Below are positions 43,196 to 56,351 of a stretch of 64,000 nt of DNA, piece after piece. The translations under genes were made by a program, and so were the position numbers. The stretch covers positions 47,614,486-47,678,485 of the forward strand of contig NW_019211456.1 of the NCBI RefSeq assembly GCF_002443255.2. Direction: 5' to 3'. The DNA is from Varroa destructor (lineage: Eukaryota > Arthropoda > Arachnida > Mesostigmata > Varroidae). The notes beneath the pieces are model-generated. The model did no database searches, was not told the origin of the DNA, and saw nothing but the letters and a program-made list of their open reading frames with translations. Each line of letters begins with the position of its first letter. The first letter of the stretch is position 1.

Positions 43196-46193
43196 GCCCC
43201 CTTGAAGAAGTTGTTGCCGAAAATACTTATGCAAAGGTGGGAGCCTAAATGAGGGCACAGTGCTATCTCGCCTGAGCCGCAAGCTTTCAAACTATGAGGC
43301 GTTTTCATGCAAATCAACCGAGCGCTCGGTGATACATAAAAGTAACTTACGAGGATTTAAATATAGAATGGATTAACGAACCTTATTCGTAGCCCACATT
43401 CACGCAGTGACGATATTTCGGTACAATAAGAAGACTCTACTTACCTACCCCTCTCGTGTAGGTAATGTTCTGGCAAGCTTCCTCGAAAGCAGAACAAAAC
43501 GTACACAACATGCTAAAATATATTTACTTAGAGTGTTCTTTCTTGTACGCTCAGTGTGTATGAAGGTTTCATGGCACTGCTGTTGAAACAGGCCCATACT
43601 ATACCAGCTTTTTATCTCATTATAGTTATAGAATTTCGAGATTACTTATAGACTAACACCGATGGCCCGTATCTCTGCCCTACTAAGAAGGCGATTAGTG
43701 CAAGTCCATGATCTAGCTGCGATACCCTGTTTGAAGTGGCACCTTTTTTGTCTACGTATTTTTCTTAAACATTCCCTTCTTTCAAATTGTCGGTAACAAA
43801 GATTTCTGAGTAATTATCGACACAAATTTGGCAATAAACGATGTACATAGTATGATGTTGTCGACAATTTTTGCCGTTGCCGTCGTATAAGATCTGCTCC
43901 TCGCCTGCACCGGCGTCAATAATTGTCGCGTTTCCGCTGATATATGGTTCGCGTGAAGGCGCTAATACATTTTTTCCACTAGATACTAGCCCAGGTATTC
44001 TGTATTGGCGTTTGATAGAAAGCTGGGCCGCGAAAAGGTTTACAGACTTCAACAACAACCGCCCGTCACGGCCGGACAGATCAAACACCTGTGGCACTCG
44101 AGTCCTCTTTTTCATTCGATAGCCTGTGTACCTGTGGTGCGTAGTAAGAAAGAGTAAGTCTGAGCAAAACGTTCGGGTCTTTCAACTGATGGGTTGTCAC
44201 CAAGCAAGACGACCATCCTCATACGCTCAAATGACACCCTCACTATTCGATTACCATACAATTATGTAATTCGATTTTTACTTCACTATTATTGAGGTAA
44301 TCATTGGCTATTAAATGTTTCTGGTAGCAGATGGTGCTATTCTATAAATCCAGTGTCCTGTGTTTCGCCATCCGATGCAAAGCGAGGTCTGCTGATGTAA
44401 CCAAGAGGTTGGACTTCAGCTATGATGTCATGCCATCAAATATGCGTTTATCTTCAAATTGCTATGCAACTCGACATGTGTCGTTGTCCTTATCGACTGG
44501 CCGATTTGCTATTATTTACTTAGTATTGATGAGGGTACACGAAGTCGCAGCTTTGACTCCCTGCCGGCTCCTAGCTAAAAGAGTATTCGTCGGGTTTCCG
44601 GTAGACTTTGAATCAGTGTACTATGTACATAACAGTTGGGGAAAAGAAAAGCTTTCGAGGATATCTGTATCCTGCTTCTACCACTGAACAAATGTACGCG
44701 TTTCATAGACGTACAATAGTATTGCATGAACTCGACGTCGTCTTGTTAGCTAGAGAAGACGTTAGGTGATTCAAGCCCTCGTCAGCAAAACTCTTACGCG
44801 TCTCCCTGTACGTGTCCGTATAAGTTCTTTCCTATCTAATAGCACTCTAATCATATCGGTTGATACCAGAGTCCAGCAGTGTTTTGTCGGGCCTGTAAAT
44901 TGCAGACTGTTGTTTAACATTGCGGCGGCAGTTGTCTAGGGCAGTTGCTTCCCGCTGGTAACCCTGCATCAGCGAACTTCTGCTAGAAGCTTTTGGCCTC
45001 TGTTTTGCCCGAGCGGGGCGGATTTAGAGTATGATGCGGTGATGGCGCCAGCTAATCCGCGGATGTTTGTCGATATCACCTCGCAACTAGCGAGAAACAC
45101 CACGAGCTGACCGAACGTTAATATTTTTTTTAGTTTCCTAATATCGCCTGTCCGTGTAAGTGTAACTAAATATCAATAACAGGATTATAGCACATTGAAT
45201 TTTCACTTTACGGTTGTATGTGTGCGTTTGTACAATGGTTTATACAGCGGCCACCGCTTAGTCATTCTACTTAATCGGTTGTCACGCTCTACGTAATATT
45301 TTGCAGGTCCTTGACGGTCGTCTAACGTAAAGCTGCAAGTATACTTAGCAACTTTACCTATCAATTTCGATGGATGGTAAGTACTGTTTCGGTGATATTC
45401 ACGGTTGAAATAAATTACTAGAATAAGCCTTTCCTCGTTTTTCAGTGATTAACTTTGAGTGATAAACGAAGGGAATCAAATGTGATCTCGCACACCCAAA
45501 CACGTAACTTTATAAAATGTAGTGATAATATCCAGTTTATGTAAACACGAATAAACATACAATATAGAAGTAATAAGTTGTTGAATTCATGCAGCGCAAC
45601 ATACCGAAGTTGCTTTATAATAATTGTCATTGAGATGATAAAAGTCAACATCTCCCAGCGTATCGGAACATATTCGGATGGTTAGTCAGGGTTACAAAAC
45701 GGTCAATGGCCTCTCCGGAAGACCATTCGTGTGTATACGGGTAACACTGCGTCGACGTACGATGAGGTCCCGTTGCCGACACCATTTACCCCCCTCACCC
45801 TCACGTTCATACACAGTCGCTCTTTCCGAGCAAACGGCATCTCGCTTTATAATGTTTTTGTGTGCGTATACATCGAGCGCCCAACCCACACGCGTTATTA
45901 CTACGTTTACTGTCGTGTCTACAATTCAGTCATTATTATTACCTCAATTGAAGCGTTCGATCAATGGGGCGCTGCTACTCGATCAGTAGCGTTTGTTTTT
46001 TATGTATAAATCAACTCAACGCACGTGATTCCATTCGCGGCTAGCTAGCGAGACAGGGAGGCCAGGGCAGGGCCTAAGTACAGGAATCTAGTAGGATAGG
46101 TTTTTTGCCTTACCGACTACATTTTAGCTATTGTTGTAAGTCAGGCTCACTTAGGAATGCATACGGCGTCTCATAATCCTCACGACCATCTTC
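43196..46193. other. Gene-free stretch
   Basis: An ATG-initiated minus frame at 43765-44115 (116 codons) has GC-ending codons in its second half (around IIDAGAGEEQILYDGNG) but no recognised domain. An overlapping plus frame is open for 83 codons in the same place. A plus frame at 44331-44687 (118 codons) is likewise unidentified. None is called as a gene. Confidence 0.4.
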
Positions 46194-46244
46194 ACCGTCG
46201 TCACCACTACCGTCATCGACTCTAATGACGGTAGCGAAGACGGT
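46194..46244. other. 51-nt two-stem hairpin
   Basis: CTACCGTCAT (46207-46216) pairs perfectly with ATGACGGTAG (46225-46234) around an 8-nt loop. Outside a 7/4-nt internal loop, ACCGTC (46194-46199) pairs with GACGGT (46239-46244). It probably arose from duplication and inversion of a short CGGTAG-type word. Confidence 0.45.
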
Positions 46245-46520
46245 AGCGGCTTACTGAAATACGTGAGGTACCTGGCTGTATCTGCTGTTCGTCGCCGGTA
46301 CTGCTAATGCTACTATGTATATCTGCCCCCGTTTGTAGCGTTCCACTTTTTGCCTCTAAAAGATAGGTTTTGGTCATCGTCGCTGTGCTAGCGAGTGTGC
46401 TACCAGGCTAATAGTACCAGAGGTACCAGGTACTGCCTATGTACAGTACTCGAAAGGGCATCGACGCCTAAAGCGTCTCATAGAGAAAGTTGTACCTTTT
46501 GTCGAGGGGTACAACAAAAG

Positions 46521-46538
46521 CAGCAGCAGCAGCAGCAG
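46521..46538. repeat. (CAG)6 microsatellite
   Basis: Six CAG units. The glutamine run in the frame covering 46395-46709 comes from it. Confidence 0.9.
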
Positions 46539-47239
46539 CAAAAACAGGCCTCGCTGATGTCGGCCGGGAGTGGCCACTATAGCTTCACGATCTTACCCCC
46601 ACCTCTCTCTGTTTCTCTCTCAAACTACTTTCCTCTTCCTCCTCTTGAACGAAGTATCAAGCAACAGCAGCAGTTACGACGTACGTCGTTCGACAAGGAC
46701 AATGGTTAACTTCCTGTAAATTCCTTTATAAATGCTTTCTCGTGGAGAACTAATGTGACGTACCACACAAAATGTACTACTGTTATAATTGGTAGACCAT
46801 CAATGTACACTGATGACGTTCACGCCAAAATAACATCTAAAGAGAGAACAAAGTCGGTATGCGAGCCATGTCTAACGAACCACAGACACGACTAACCATT
46901 TAGGCAAAGCCGTATCGTAGCTCTGCATTGTCATAAATACGCGATTCCACTTAGGGTAAAGTACGTAAGTTGCTAATCGTGTGTCGACATTGTGTCGAAG
47001 TTGACTTTAGAAACTTTTCGAATTTAATTTAGATCTTAGCTCGAGCTCAGTATTCTCACGGAATCTCTCATCATGCTGTTCGTACGAACAACAGCGGAAC
47101 AAGACTGATAACGATCTGTTCCATAGGTTTTGAATATAAACGAATTAACCTTAGCGTTACACTGGGTAGCATTTGTGAACGTCCTTCTAAAACAACGCTT
47201 TTGCTACCTAACTAATATGATCGAATTCATCACGGTGAA

Positions 47240-47282
47240 GTTAGTAATCGCTGCAGGCTTAAGTCCTGCGATTACGCCTAAC
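47240..47282. other. 43-nt hairpin with two offset bulges
   Basis: Three stacked stems: GTTAG/CTAAC (47240-47244 with 47278-47282), TAATCG/CGATTA (47245-47250 with 47269-47274) and CAGG/CCTG (47254-47257 with 47265-47268). A 3-nt bulge sits on each side. The loop is CTTAAGT. Confidence 0.4.
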
Positions 47283-47360
47283 TACAGTCAGACTCCTAAA
47301 TTCAAGGCACTTACCAGAACAAAGTGCGAGAGATATGTATCTTACTTCGCTTCTCTTGCA

Positions 47361-47362
<2 letters not shown>

Positions 47363-47391
<29 letters not shown>
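47363..47391. repeat. (TA)n microsatellite
   Basis: An alternating TA tract of about 29 nt. Confidence 0.9.
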
Positions 47392-47397
<6 letters not shown>

Positions 47398-48191
47398 ATA
47401 CAAGCTTTTGGCAATAAGAAGATACGACCTCAACTTCACATTATCGCCACTCACCCATCTGGCCGACGCTGTGCTTCCATCGTAATGGTGACGTTCTATC
47501 TCAGACAACTGTGTGCTTTATGGACACCGAATCTGCTTGTTTTCTCGCTGTCCCAAAGGTTTGTTTCAATACACTGCCGTAGCTCTCGGTCGCGCAATAG
47601 GTAAGCGTCGACTACTTCTACTACTGAACAGAAGTAACGTCAGTGAGGTAGGCGTCGTATGGTAGATGCCGGATGTCAAGAGAATGCGCAGAAATACTAT
47701 CAAAGGAAGAAGCCTTAAGCTGATCCTGGTTCATCCGAACCTGTTAAAACAGCTTGAGAGAATCTTGCTAGCAAATGGAAGCCGACCGCTGACTTCGTGC
47801 TACCCCTCGGTAGCTAACGAGAGTGGAGATCGCTTCGCCCAAAACGAATGATGATCGCCCACTGTGTCCTCGGTTTTTTTTTTTGTATGCCGCCTGATGT
47901 CTAGCCGTTATGCGCTACTGCGTATGATGATGAGCTACTTATAGAGAAAACAGTATGCCAGTACGATTCGGTAGCAGGTGGTCAAGGTTCTTTGGCTTTG
48001 GCCGACTGAAACACATAAGATACATATTATGACAAAGCGTGGTGGAGTACCTCCCGATGTGAACTATGGGTAACACACGGCGACTACCTAAAGACTTAGG
48101 CTTAACGGCTGCTATCAGGAAGGACGTACCTATGCAAAGCAGGCCTCCGTAGCGTTTAGAATAGCGATTAACTTACCGAATGTCTGAGAAA

Positions 48192-48219
48192 ATTTAGCAT
48201 ATATCTGTTTATGCTAAAT
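48192..48219. other. Perfect 10-bp hairpin
   Basis: ATTTAGCATA (48192-48201) and TATGCTAAAT (48210-48219) are exact complements around an 8-nt loop. Confidence 0.5.
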
Positions 48220-51200
48220 CCAAGATGTTTCTCCTAAGTAAACTCGTCATCGAGTCATTGCGATAATAGTATGTGTTGAGTTTGTAGAATAGGGTAAATT
48301 GTATTGACAATATACTTTGATAAATCCAAGTTCTATATGAACAAAAAAAATGAAAAGAAAAAAAAAAAACATATATTGAAGCATTTTTCATTTGAGCATC
48401 GAGTTCACGGTTACGTTTATTGTAATAGGTAAGCTCCTTAGGGCAAATAAATGCATTGTACTGACGATTGGTACCATTGGATTTTGTGTCTCTGAGTTGT
48501 TCAGATTTCAATTTTTAACCCTTGACTGAGCCGTGGTATTGAAATTTACTACTTTTAGAGAAGTGACCAGACACGCGCGCTCGGTATCGTAGCCATGCAA
48601 CAATCTCTCCGTGTGTGTATCCAAAATTTACATTTTGTGCACATAAGACCGCCTTTCTTTCATACGAATTATCTTTCACTTCCAACCGCTAGGCCTCTAA
48701 TGACATGATGTCTCAGGCCATGGCTGTCACCCTTGCTGGATAGATAGGTACCTTATCGCGAGGAAAATCCCTGAAAACTGTTACCCTATGCATCACCAGG
48801 TAGATTGATGCTGCAACAATAGCGGCCATCTAGAATAACAAAGGGAAGAACTGAATAGCTGATATCACACACATAGTATCGCGGAAGAGTCGTACTCTGT
48901 GGATATAGAACTCGTGTGGCGCACAACATTATTTGTCTTTAATAAGGGCTTGAAAATACAAGCAATCTGTTTTTTTTTGTGATGCTACTTTTTTTTAGTT
49001 ATTTTTTCGCTTGCCTACGTCACATACGGCGGAACTTGGCAATTAACTTTACGCAAATAGACGCGCGCGCTATTCTGTGATCGATGATAGTTGTTGAGTA
49101 AGTATGATTACTATTAGTCGCCGACTGGAATATTCGATAACTACTGGACTCATCAATGGTTCTCATCAATGTATCTCAATCACCATATGGTGGCCATCGG
49201 GTCTTCGTCACCGTCAGTCAGAAGACAATTTGCTTGATTACAGTGTCGTTTAAACAGGTTTCAAACACTTTATCCAATTATCGCAAGTTTATCTTGGCAG
49301 TAGAAGCGATGCACTTGCTCGTGTCTGCCATACAATTCAATTCCTGATTTTTGTGACTGGTCCAAGGGTAGAAATAGGCAGAGCTACTATCCAAAGGTTT
49401 CAACACATTTTCCTAAAGTACATAGTTGTCTTAAATCAGCTTTGCTCCTTTACGACTCCAGATGAAGACTCGATAGGTCTAACTTAACCGAAATTTATCT
49501 GTCTTATTAAGCAACGCTTAGCGGAAGTGCGGGATACAAAGTTCCAAACATCGATTTATCTGTGTGTCGTAATTATGTAATTACTTATTATGTTTCATTT
49601 GTGTCATATGGCGGCTCACACTTAAAACGCTCTCGAATATTCTCTCCGGGCCCTTTCACAGTATCTATTGTTGTCCCTATATTGAGTGATTCATCCGAGC
49701 AGTATATCGTTACTAGCTTGGGCCTGCTGGGCCTTTGTCGGTAGACCAACACTCAATAGCCTATAAGTATTTCACTATTTAGATGTCGACTCATCACAGT
49801 CCTTTACTGTATCGCTGATAGGAAAATACATTTAACAAGTCCGAATGCTGCAACTACAGTAAGCAATCGCACAATTCACGAACTCTCCCGTCTTGGTAAG
49901 CCTATAATCAGATTATACCTACATAACACGGGGTTATCTTGCCTTATTCCGTTGATTAGAATTGTTGACAAGCGTGCGTACATGTTTGCGCGGACCATTT
50001 GTCCATAAAATCAGCGCTAGTATAATGTCACACCTATTATAATCTAGCTTAAAGATGGCAAGAGGTATAAGGTATGCGATAATGATATTCAACTTTGACC
50101 CAGTCAAAATTTTCTGGTACGGATATCATGCTAATCGCGATGAGGCTACAACGCCAGTACCTGGTAAATTTGTAAAAAAAAAAAGGAAGGAAGAACAAAC
50201 AATTGCCCACGTACTCCGCTTGTCAGACTTTTTTCTCTATAGGCTAGAATATAGTCCGAGTTTCTACCAATTTAATCACACATGCACAGCTATATCTTGA
50301 AGCAAATGTTTGCATAGCAGAGACGTTCGTACCCATTTTTCGAAATATGCTGTAATGAGAAACTGTAAAAGGAGATATTCCTGCTGTTTATCAACTTGTT
50401 AGAATGGCAATTGATTCGAAAGCTGAAAAAAACTCGATAGACCTATTGATTTTTTCTAACAACAATGGTTTCAACCAGAGATTGAGTCCGGGGGCCTTTG
50501 ATTCATCTCACAGGTTTTCGTTATTCTATTTACTACTGTTTTTATCTGTGCTCGCACAGAGCAAGTTGGTATGACAACGCTCGTCACAAGTTGCTGACTA
50601 GCTTATCCGAAGGTTATCGCTGTTTCCCCCATTTAGAGATCATTGCGACCGCGGCAAAATCCCTGACCACGAATTGCTGGTACCTCAATACGTCTAGTTT
50701 GCATCTATTTTTATAAGATATATACCACAGAAATTGGCTGTGAAGCTCATTATCAATGTGATAACGGATCCATCTGGTCGATCGACCAAACGATAAAGGC
50801 CCTCTTACCACCAAATGGCATAATCTACGGTAAAGTTTTAAAACTCACCCTGACCAAAAATAACAACGATGTCGAACCTTAGCAAGTTAGAGAAGTTGCG
50901 GCCACCAAGGTACAATGGTCTCAAAATTTATCGAACGCCAAAAGGGCTTGGAATAAGGTCTTGACAAAACTATGAAATCTAGAAATTTATTCGACTTCCC
51001 AGCCGCTCCACTGGAACGGGTAACGCCCTGTGGTAAGATGCCGAAGATAGTCGAATACGTCTTAATATCCAGAGAACTTATCTAATATCAGAGACTATAC
51101 GTGTTGTTGACGTATGACGAGCAAGATACGTATCGTTAACGGGTGCATATAATTATTGAGTTTTGGACTTTATAGAATAGATTCACGCTCGCCGCCTTTA

Positions 51201-51810
51201 AGCGTTGGCCGGGCTGTGTACCTGAGCAAAACTCTATCTGAAAGCCACTTTGTGCTTGAAGCCCCCAATTTTCAAATGATGATCTCCACCTCGGGCTCTC
51301 GTGCACGAATAAAATTCAAATGTGCTATCCCTTATATAATAGCGTTCTATCTAGAATATGTGTGCGTTTTTTCGCTAACGACGCCAATGATAGTCTCATT
51401 GATGGTCCCCACTCCGTCACGTTTGCTTTGTACCAGCGAAGGAACAGTAATTGCAGTACTCGTTGCGCGCCGCCGGTAACGACGACGCTGTCTAACTTTT
51501 TTTTTCGCCATTTTAACGTCGTGCTTCTGCTTTGTACTCGTCTTTTCTTCCGTCCCACCTACCTCTCATCTTATTCGTTGTATTTTTTCTCCGGAAAACA
51601 GTCCTGTTTATCTGTTCACGGTCGCGCGCCTTCGCAGAATTGGAACCGTCTGCCAATTGAATGTTCACCGCTGATGGCCTAACGAGCGCTTTGTTGTGCC
51701 CCTAATCGCTTTGAGCGTGACGCACTGGTGGTCACTACCGGACCTGTCGGAACGGAAAATAAAGTTCCTGTTTGATTCCGACATTGCCTGCCTAATCTGC
51801 TCAGTCTAAA
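48220..51810. other. Gene-free stretch
   Basis: No supported gene. It holds A-rich runs near 48343-48370 and short unidentified open frames such as 49156-49347 and 50498-50716 (both plus). Confidence 0.4.
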
Positions 51811-51839
51811 GCAACGCAACGCAACGCAACGCAACGCAA
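51811..51839. repeat. (GCAAC)5 pentanucleotide microsatellite
   Basis: Five uninterrupted GCAAC units followed by a partial unit (GCAA). It is the only pentanucleotide repeat seen in the window. Confidence 0.9.
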
Positions 51840-51946
51840 ACATTGATCGCTTATGCTGATGCTGCGGTTGATCCATTCACGCTTTTCTACCTCGACATAG
51901 CTTGAGAAGTAAACGCACGCTATGTATTATAAAAGTTACCTCTTTC

Positions 51947-51964
51947 TTCCTTCCTTCCTTCCTT
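51947..51964. repeat. (TTCC)n microsatellite
   Basis: Four and a half TTCC units after a short pyrimidine run. Confidence 0.8.
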
Positions 51965-54095
51965 AAATATTTCGGTAGTTTATTAAATAGACCTCGGCGA
52001 TTGATCGAACGAGGCGTGTTTCTCTGTGGTCTTTTATATACATTTACTACCCTAACTTTTAACGCAAATGTATGGGCCACAAATGTAACGTCTTATTTTT
52101 CGTTAGTACTGTCAGTAACACGAAAACGCGAGTACGATCCACAATAGGCTAACAGCGGCCATTACCTTTCAGCAAGCAAACGCCGTCCTTTTGCTTTATT
52201 TCTTTGTTTTCTCCCTGTTGCCTATGCGGGTTGATTACCCAAAGCAAATGCTTACTTCAGCCAATGGCGACTAGATAGGTTTGAGCATAAGTTATAATTG
52301 AATTATAAATCAAATAATAATGAACGTGTTCTAACTTACAAGTTAAAACGTCGTAGCGATACTTCTATTCCTAAATGTGCCGGCGGCATGCCACGCATCC
52401 TACCAACCGGCATAAAGGCGGTTATCAAAAACTTTATACTAAATACTAATTGAATTTAGCCATAGTACAACCTGCGGCCGTATATGAGGGACGGTCAGCT
52501 TTCTGAGTCGTAATACCATTGGAACGTCATTGCTGAAGATATGTAAAGAAAATGTTTTTTTGCACCCCGGATGTGTTATCTTATAACGGGGTGGTGGCCA
52601 ACAATTGTTACCACTTTGCTGGATCTGGGTGGCTTTGTTATATATATGTATATATATAGATAGAAATACAGCGACCACGTAGATAGATCAGATATAATAT
52701 ACACGTACTCAATTAGGCGTAATATTACGTGTTTTTGTCTATACATTTAATGAGATATGCCCATATTATCTGTTACGTTGTTAAGACATGATCACCACGT
52801 GGCCGTCAGTCTTTTTCCATTATAGGTCTCTGAGTAACATTTGCCCGTGGGCTGCATCAGATTGGCTAGAACGATATCGCTTTCGACATTGCCAGGTAGT
52901 ATTTGCGTAAGACGACAGATTTAAACAGAATCTCACTTACTCCTTCAAATCGTGAAGGGAACGATGAGAACTAGATGTATCGCTAAGAACTTCTATCGAG
53001 TCACAGGCTTCGAAGATACGTTAAATTTTTTTTCGTTAACTGTTTATTAGAAAAGGTACATTTATGAATACAAATGAAAAATGAAATCCGTTTACACAGC
53101 ACTGTTTTTAAGTTCTGGTGTATTTGAAAGTTTTGTCAGTTTGAAACTGTTTGTTTTGCAGATTTCTATAAACTAGAAAGCTATATCTATGCCGGAACCC
53201 AAAAGCAATGGAAAAGGTAAACAAATAACAATAACCGTGTCTTTTAGTTGTGTCACAAACAATACAATGGGACCTGCCAATGAAAGATTATAGCACGATA
53301 GCGTATCTCTACATAGCTCTGTATATAGGATGACGAAGACCACATGTACGTTCCTTATCTGTCCGTGTCTGTGATATACCTAGAAAGCCACACGATCCGA
53401 ATGGCTAAACGGGCGTTGCGAAGTGTGATTTTACTGAGAAGTAATTGATTTTTCGGATGAATTTGATCGTGTACGTTATACTTATTGAATCAGTGAGCTG
53501 TTACGTGACTAATGATGATATCCTTTTATGGCTGGGTCCCCTTCTTTCGGACACTGGCCAAACATCCAATGATTTGAAAACGTTGGTTTCAACTTCCCGT
53601 CTCTCGACGCGATCAGCGTGCCAGTCACGTATTTTGTTTAAAAATTACAAAATATAATGAGGCACTTGAATGGCGTTCCTTGATTTGGCCTGCATAGAAT
53701 CTTGATGCCGGAGCGCTCCACTGCCGTTCGATGTGATTCTTTTCGCTCGAGGACTACGGGAGCCAAATGCGGCTGGAATAACCAACAAGTTTATCTAGAT
53801 ACTTCAACATAAGGCATACATATTATAGACGAAGGACGATACACACTCTTGAATTGACGACGTATGGAGCTGTTGATATGGCCGGCCTGTTCCAGCGCCC
53901 ACTAATAGGCGAAAATCAACGTTTATTATATACAGAAGCGGCGTAACTATAAAACTGTGAACGCCGCCATTGGCTTCGTGTTGCCCGTTTGCATATCATA
54001 ATTGAATATATCAAATTTAAAGCTGGATAGAAAAGCAAATTGTACATTTTTTGGCGACTTTTATGCGTATTTGTCTTTTCATATCATCATGAAAC

Positions 54096-54135
<40 letters not shown>

Positions 54136-56128
54136 TAGACTCTTATAATTTACGGATAATTAGAAATTTACACTTGAAAAATAGTTTTGTAAAATAAATG
54201 TTAATACTGTTCGGCAACAAACTGCTTCTTATCAAGATTATGCTTTTTTTTTTCCATAATGGGCGTACGTCTAGCAATAGGGCTAGAGTCAAAGGATGCT
54301 TTATACTCTGAATGAGTGTGCCGCATTTAATTTCGAGACTTGGATGTAACCATACTAGATCATTGTCGCCTGGGACCAGCGAAGGGGCTACCATTTAACG
54401 ACTGCAGAGCCTGTTTATGTCTCTTTGAATCTAGTCTGATACCTAAAACTAGTTATCTAAAATACTAATCCTTAATTCGCATCGCAATAACTTCATCATG
54501 ACGTTATCTCTGAGCGAATAATGCGGCGATCCTGAGATTCCACCTTTTTTTCGCTGTTGATTTTTTTAATTGTGCCTCTGGATGATATATATTTGCAGGT
54601 GTCGTTGCCTAAGCCCAAATTTTAGTTTCGGCCTCCCAGGTCGGAGTATATATCTATCAGATCTTTCAGCCATAAATCCTTTTCTATATGTAGAAGAAGT
54701 ACTTAATCCACAGTGACTTCGGTCCTGCATCCGCAAATCGTTGATTTGTGTGAAACTTTACAAAGCAAAATAATTACCACATATTAAAACATAAAAATAT
54801 CGGCTCCGTTTTTTAATTCTTGATCTTTAACAGGGCGATAATTTAGCATAGAATCGACAGATATGAGGTCTGCGATTGTTATGGCCATCGAATTTAGAAG
54901 CACGAAACCGAGACAGGATAATACAGAGTCTGAATATATAGTGAAACAAAAAGTAATTATCTATGCCCATCTTCAATAACGAGCAGCACTACTTATGCTG
55001 CAAAAAACAAACGGACAGCTAATCCACGATACGCAAATAGTGTTAAATTATTTGTATAATTAACGGAATTGTATATACATTTCCGTAAGATTTACAATGA
55101 CATTGAACATTTACTATGGCAGTACAACAATAAAACGTTACAGATGCTGATAAACTTGTCCACGGATAAATCGATAACGACAACGCTATTGAATAGCAAC
55201 TAGATGCGGGGCACACATACGTCTCGTATGTGGAGCCCATATGATAGCTCCATTTCCTGTGATCAGCGCCTGTCTATGGATTAACGTCTTGGCAGCCATA
55301 GTAGCCCCGTACACTGGACAAACGACAGCCACAAGCAAACGAGAATACAAAGCTTTGTTGAAGAGCAGTGGCCACTGCTTACAAAGAATGAAAGCATAGT
55401 GATCTGGTCCCTGGGCACCGTCTGTTGACTTCAGCTTTTACCACCTTTCCTGTCCTTCTGTAGATGCAAAAGCTAAAGTAATGAGCTATAGTAGCTGCAC
55501 GTGTCCGCTCGGGTATGCCATCATCATCCATTACGATTCTTTGCTGTTACTGTGCAATTGCCGCCCCACCTTGCTCTAATCCACTGATACCAGCCACCTA
55601 CTCTGAAGTCCTACCATGACTGCCGCTGCTGGTGTTACTTACGTGCGTCTCTATAGCGTCGGCTGTACGCTTAGATCGCGTCGGCAGGGAGCACCGGGAA
55701 ACGTGTCATCTCTTCGTCGTTTTCCTTTATCGGCAGCCAACGATGACGAAGTCTACTGAACGGCAGCCGGGGTTGATGTGACCAATGAGATAGTGCTATA
55801 TATATATGTGAAGGTAGCAATGATTGCTATTGTAGTAGCCGTCGGTCGTACTTCTGTTAGCTAGAGCGGCAGCGATCTTAATGGCAACACAGCCGCTATA
55901 GCGGCAACGAATCGAAAAAGTCTATCGAGAAAGAGTCTTTTGATTTCTGCACACGTCCAGCTTTCATACTTGATCGCACTACGGCAGCACCTAACTACGA
56001 TCACTGCCGCACGCTATCACTAGGCAGACATCCGTACATGGAGCATTAGCGCCAACAGTAATTGAAGCGTTCGTAGCCACAGCGTCATTGCTATACTGCA
56101 TTGTCGGTAGGCACAGTGTAGGTGCGTG
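51965..56128. other. Gene-free stretch with TA repeat
   Basis: No supported gene. It contains short TA runs near 52640 and 55798 and the (AT)n tract at 54099. A frame with an ATG at 53457 (in 53445-53657, plus) begins with a hydrophobic stretch that contains an acidic residue, so it is a poor signal peptide candidate. Confidence 0.4.
54099..54133. repeat. (AT)n microsatellite, 35 nt
   Basis: An uninterrupted alternating AT tract. Confidence 0.95.
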
Positions 56129-56351
56129 ATGGTACAAGGCAAGGTGGCACAGAAGCGTCACGGTGCGGCGGCGGCGGCGGCGACCGTCCTTCGCTCAAGG
56201 GTCGCGATACGTGAATTGCACTCCACCCTTTTCAGGTGAGTGGCACCACCATAAGCCGTTACAGTTCCTTTAGTATTGTACCTGTAGCAACGGCAGCGCT
56301 ACGCACTTCAAGGGTCAGAAGACCACAGCAGAAAATACCGACGCAAATTGA
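56129..56351 (+). CDS. Candidate two-exon small ORF (56 aa) with a 52-nt intron, unidentified
   Basis: No homologue is recognised. Exon 1 (56129-56235) starts at an ATG with G at -3 and +4, reads MVQGKVAQKRHG followed by six alanines from a (GCG)6 tract, and ends at the near-ideal donor CAG|GTGAGT. Without splicing the frame stops one codon later. A minimal intron of 52 nt ending TACCTGTAG joins, in phase, to exon 2 (56288-56351), which runs 20 codons to TGA. Introns of this size are common in arthropods. The product is short, basic and without a visible domain. The same TTTTCAG|GTGAGT sequence also looks like an acceptor, and hand selection makes chance likely. Confidence 0.15.
56165..56182. 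repeat. (GCG)6 microsatellite
   Basis: Six GCG units, in frame as Ala6 in the candidate exon at 56129. Confidence 0.9.

Noticed and set aside
43765..44115. 116-codon minus frame with coding-like codon endings
   Set aside because: No domain is recognised and a plus frame is open in the same place; not enough to call a gene.
44546..44570. TTTGACTCCC resembling a polymerase III B box
   Set aside because: It fits the consensus poorly, has no A box at the right distance and forms no T stem.
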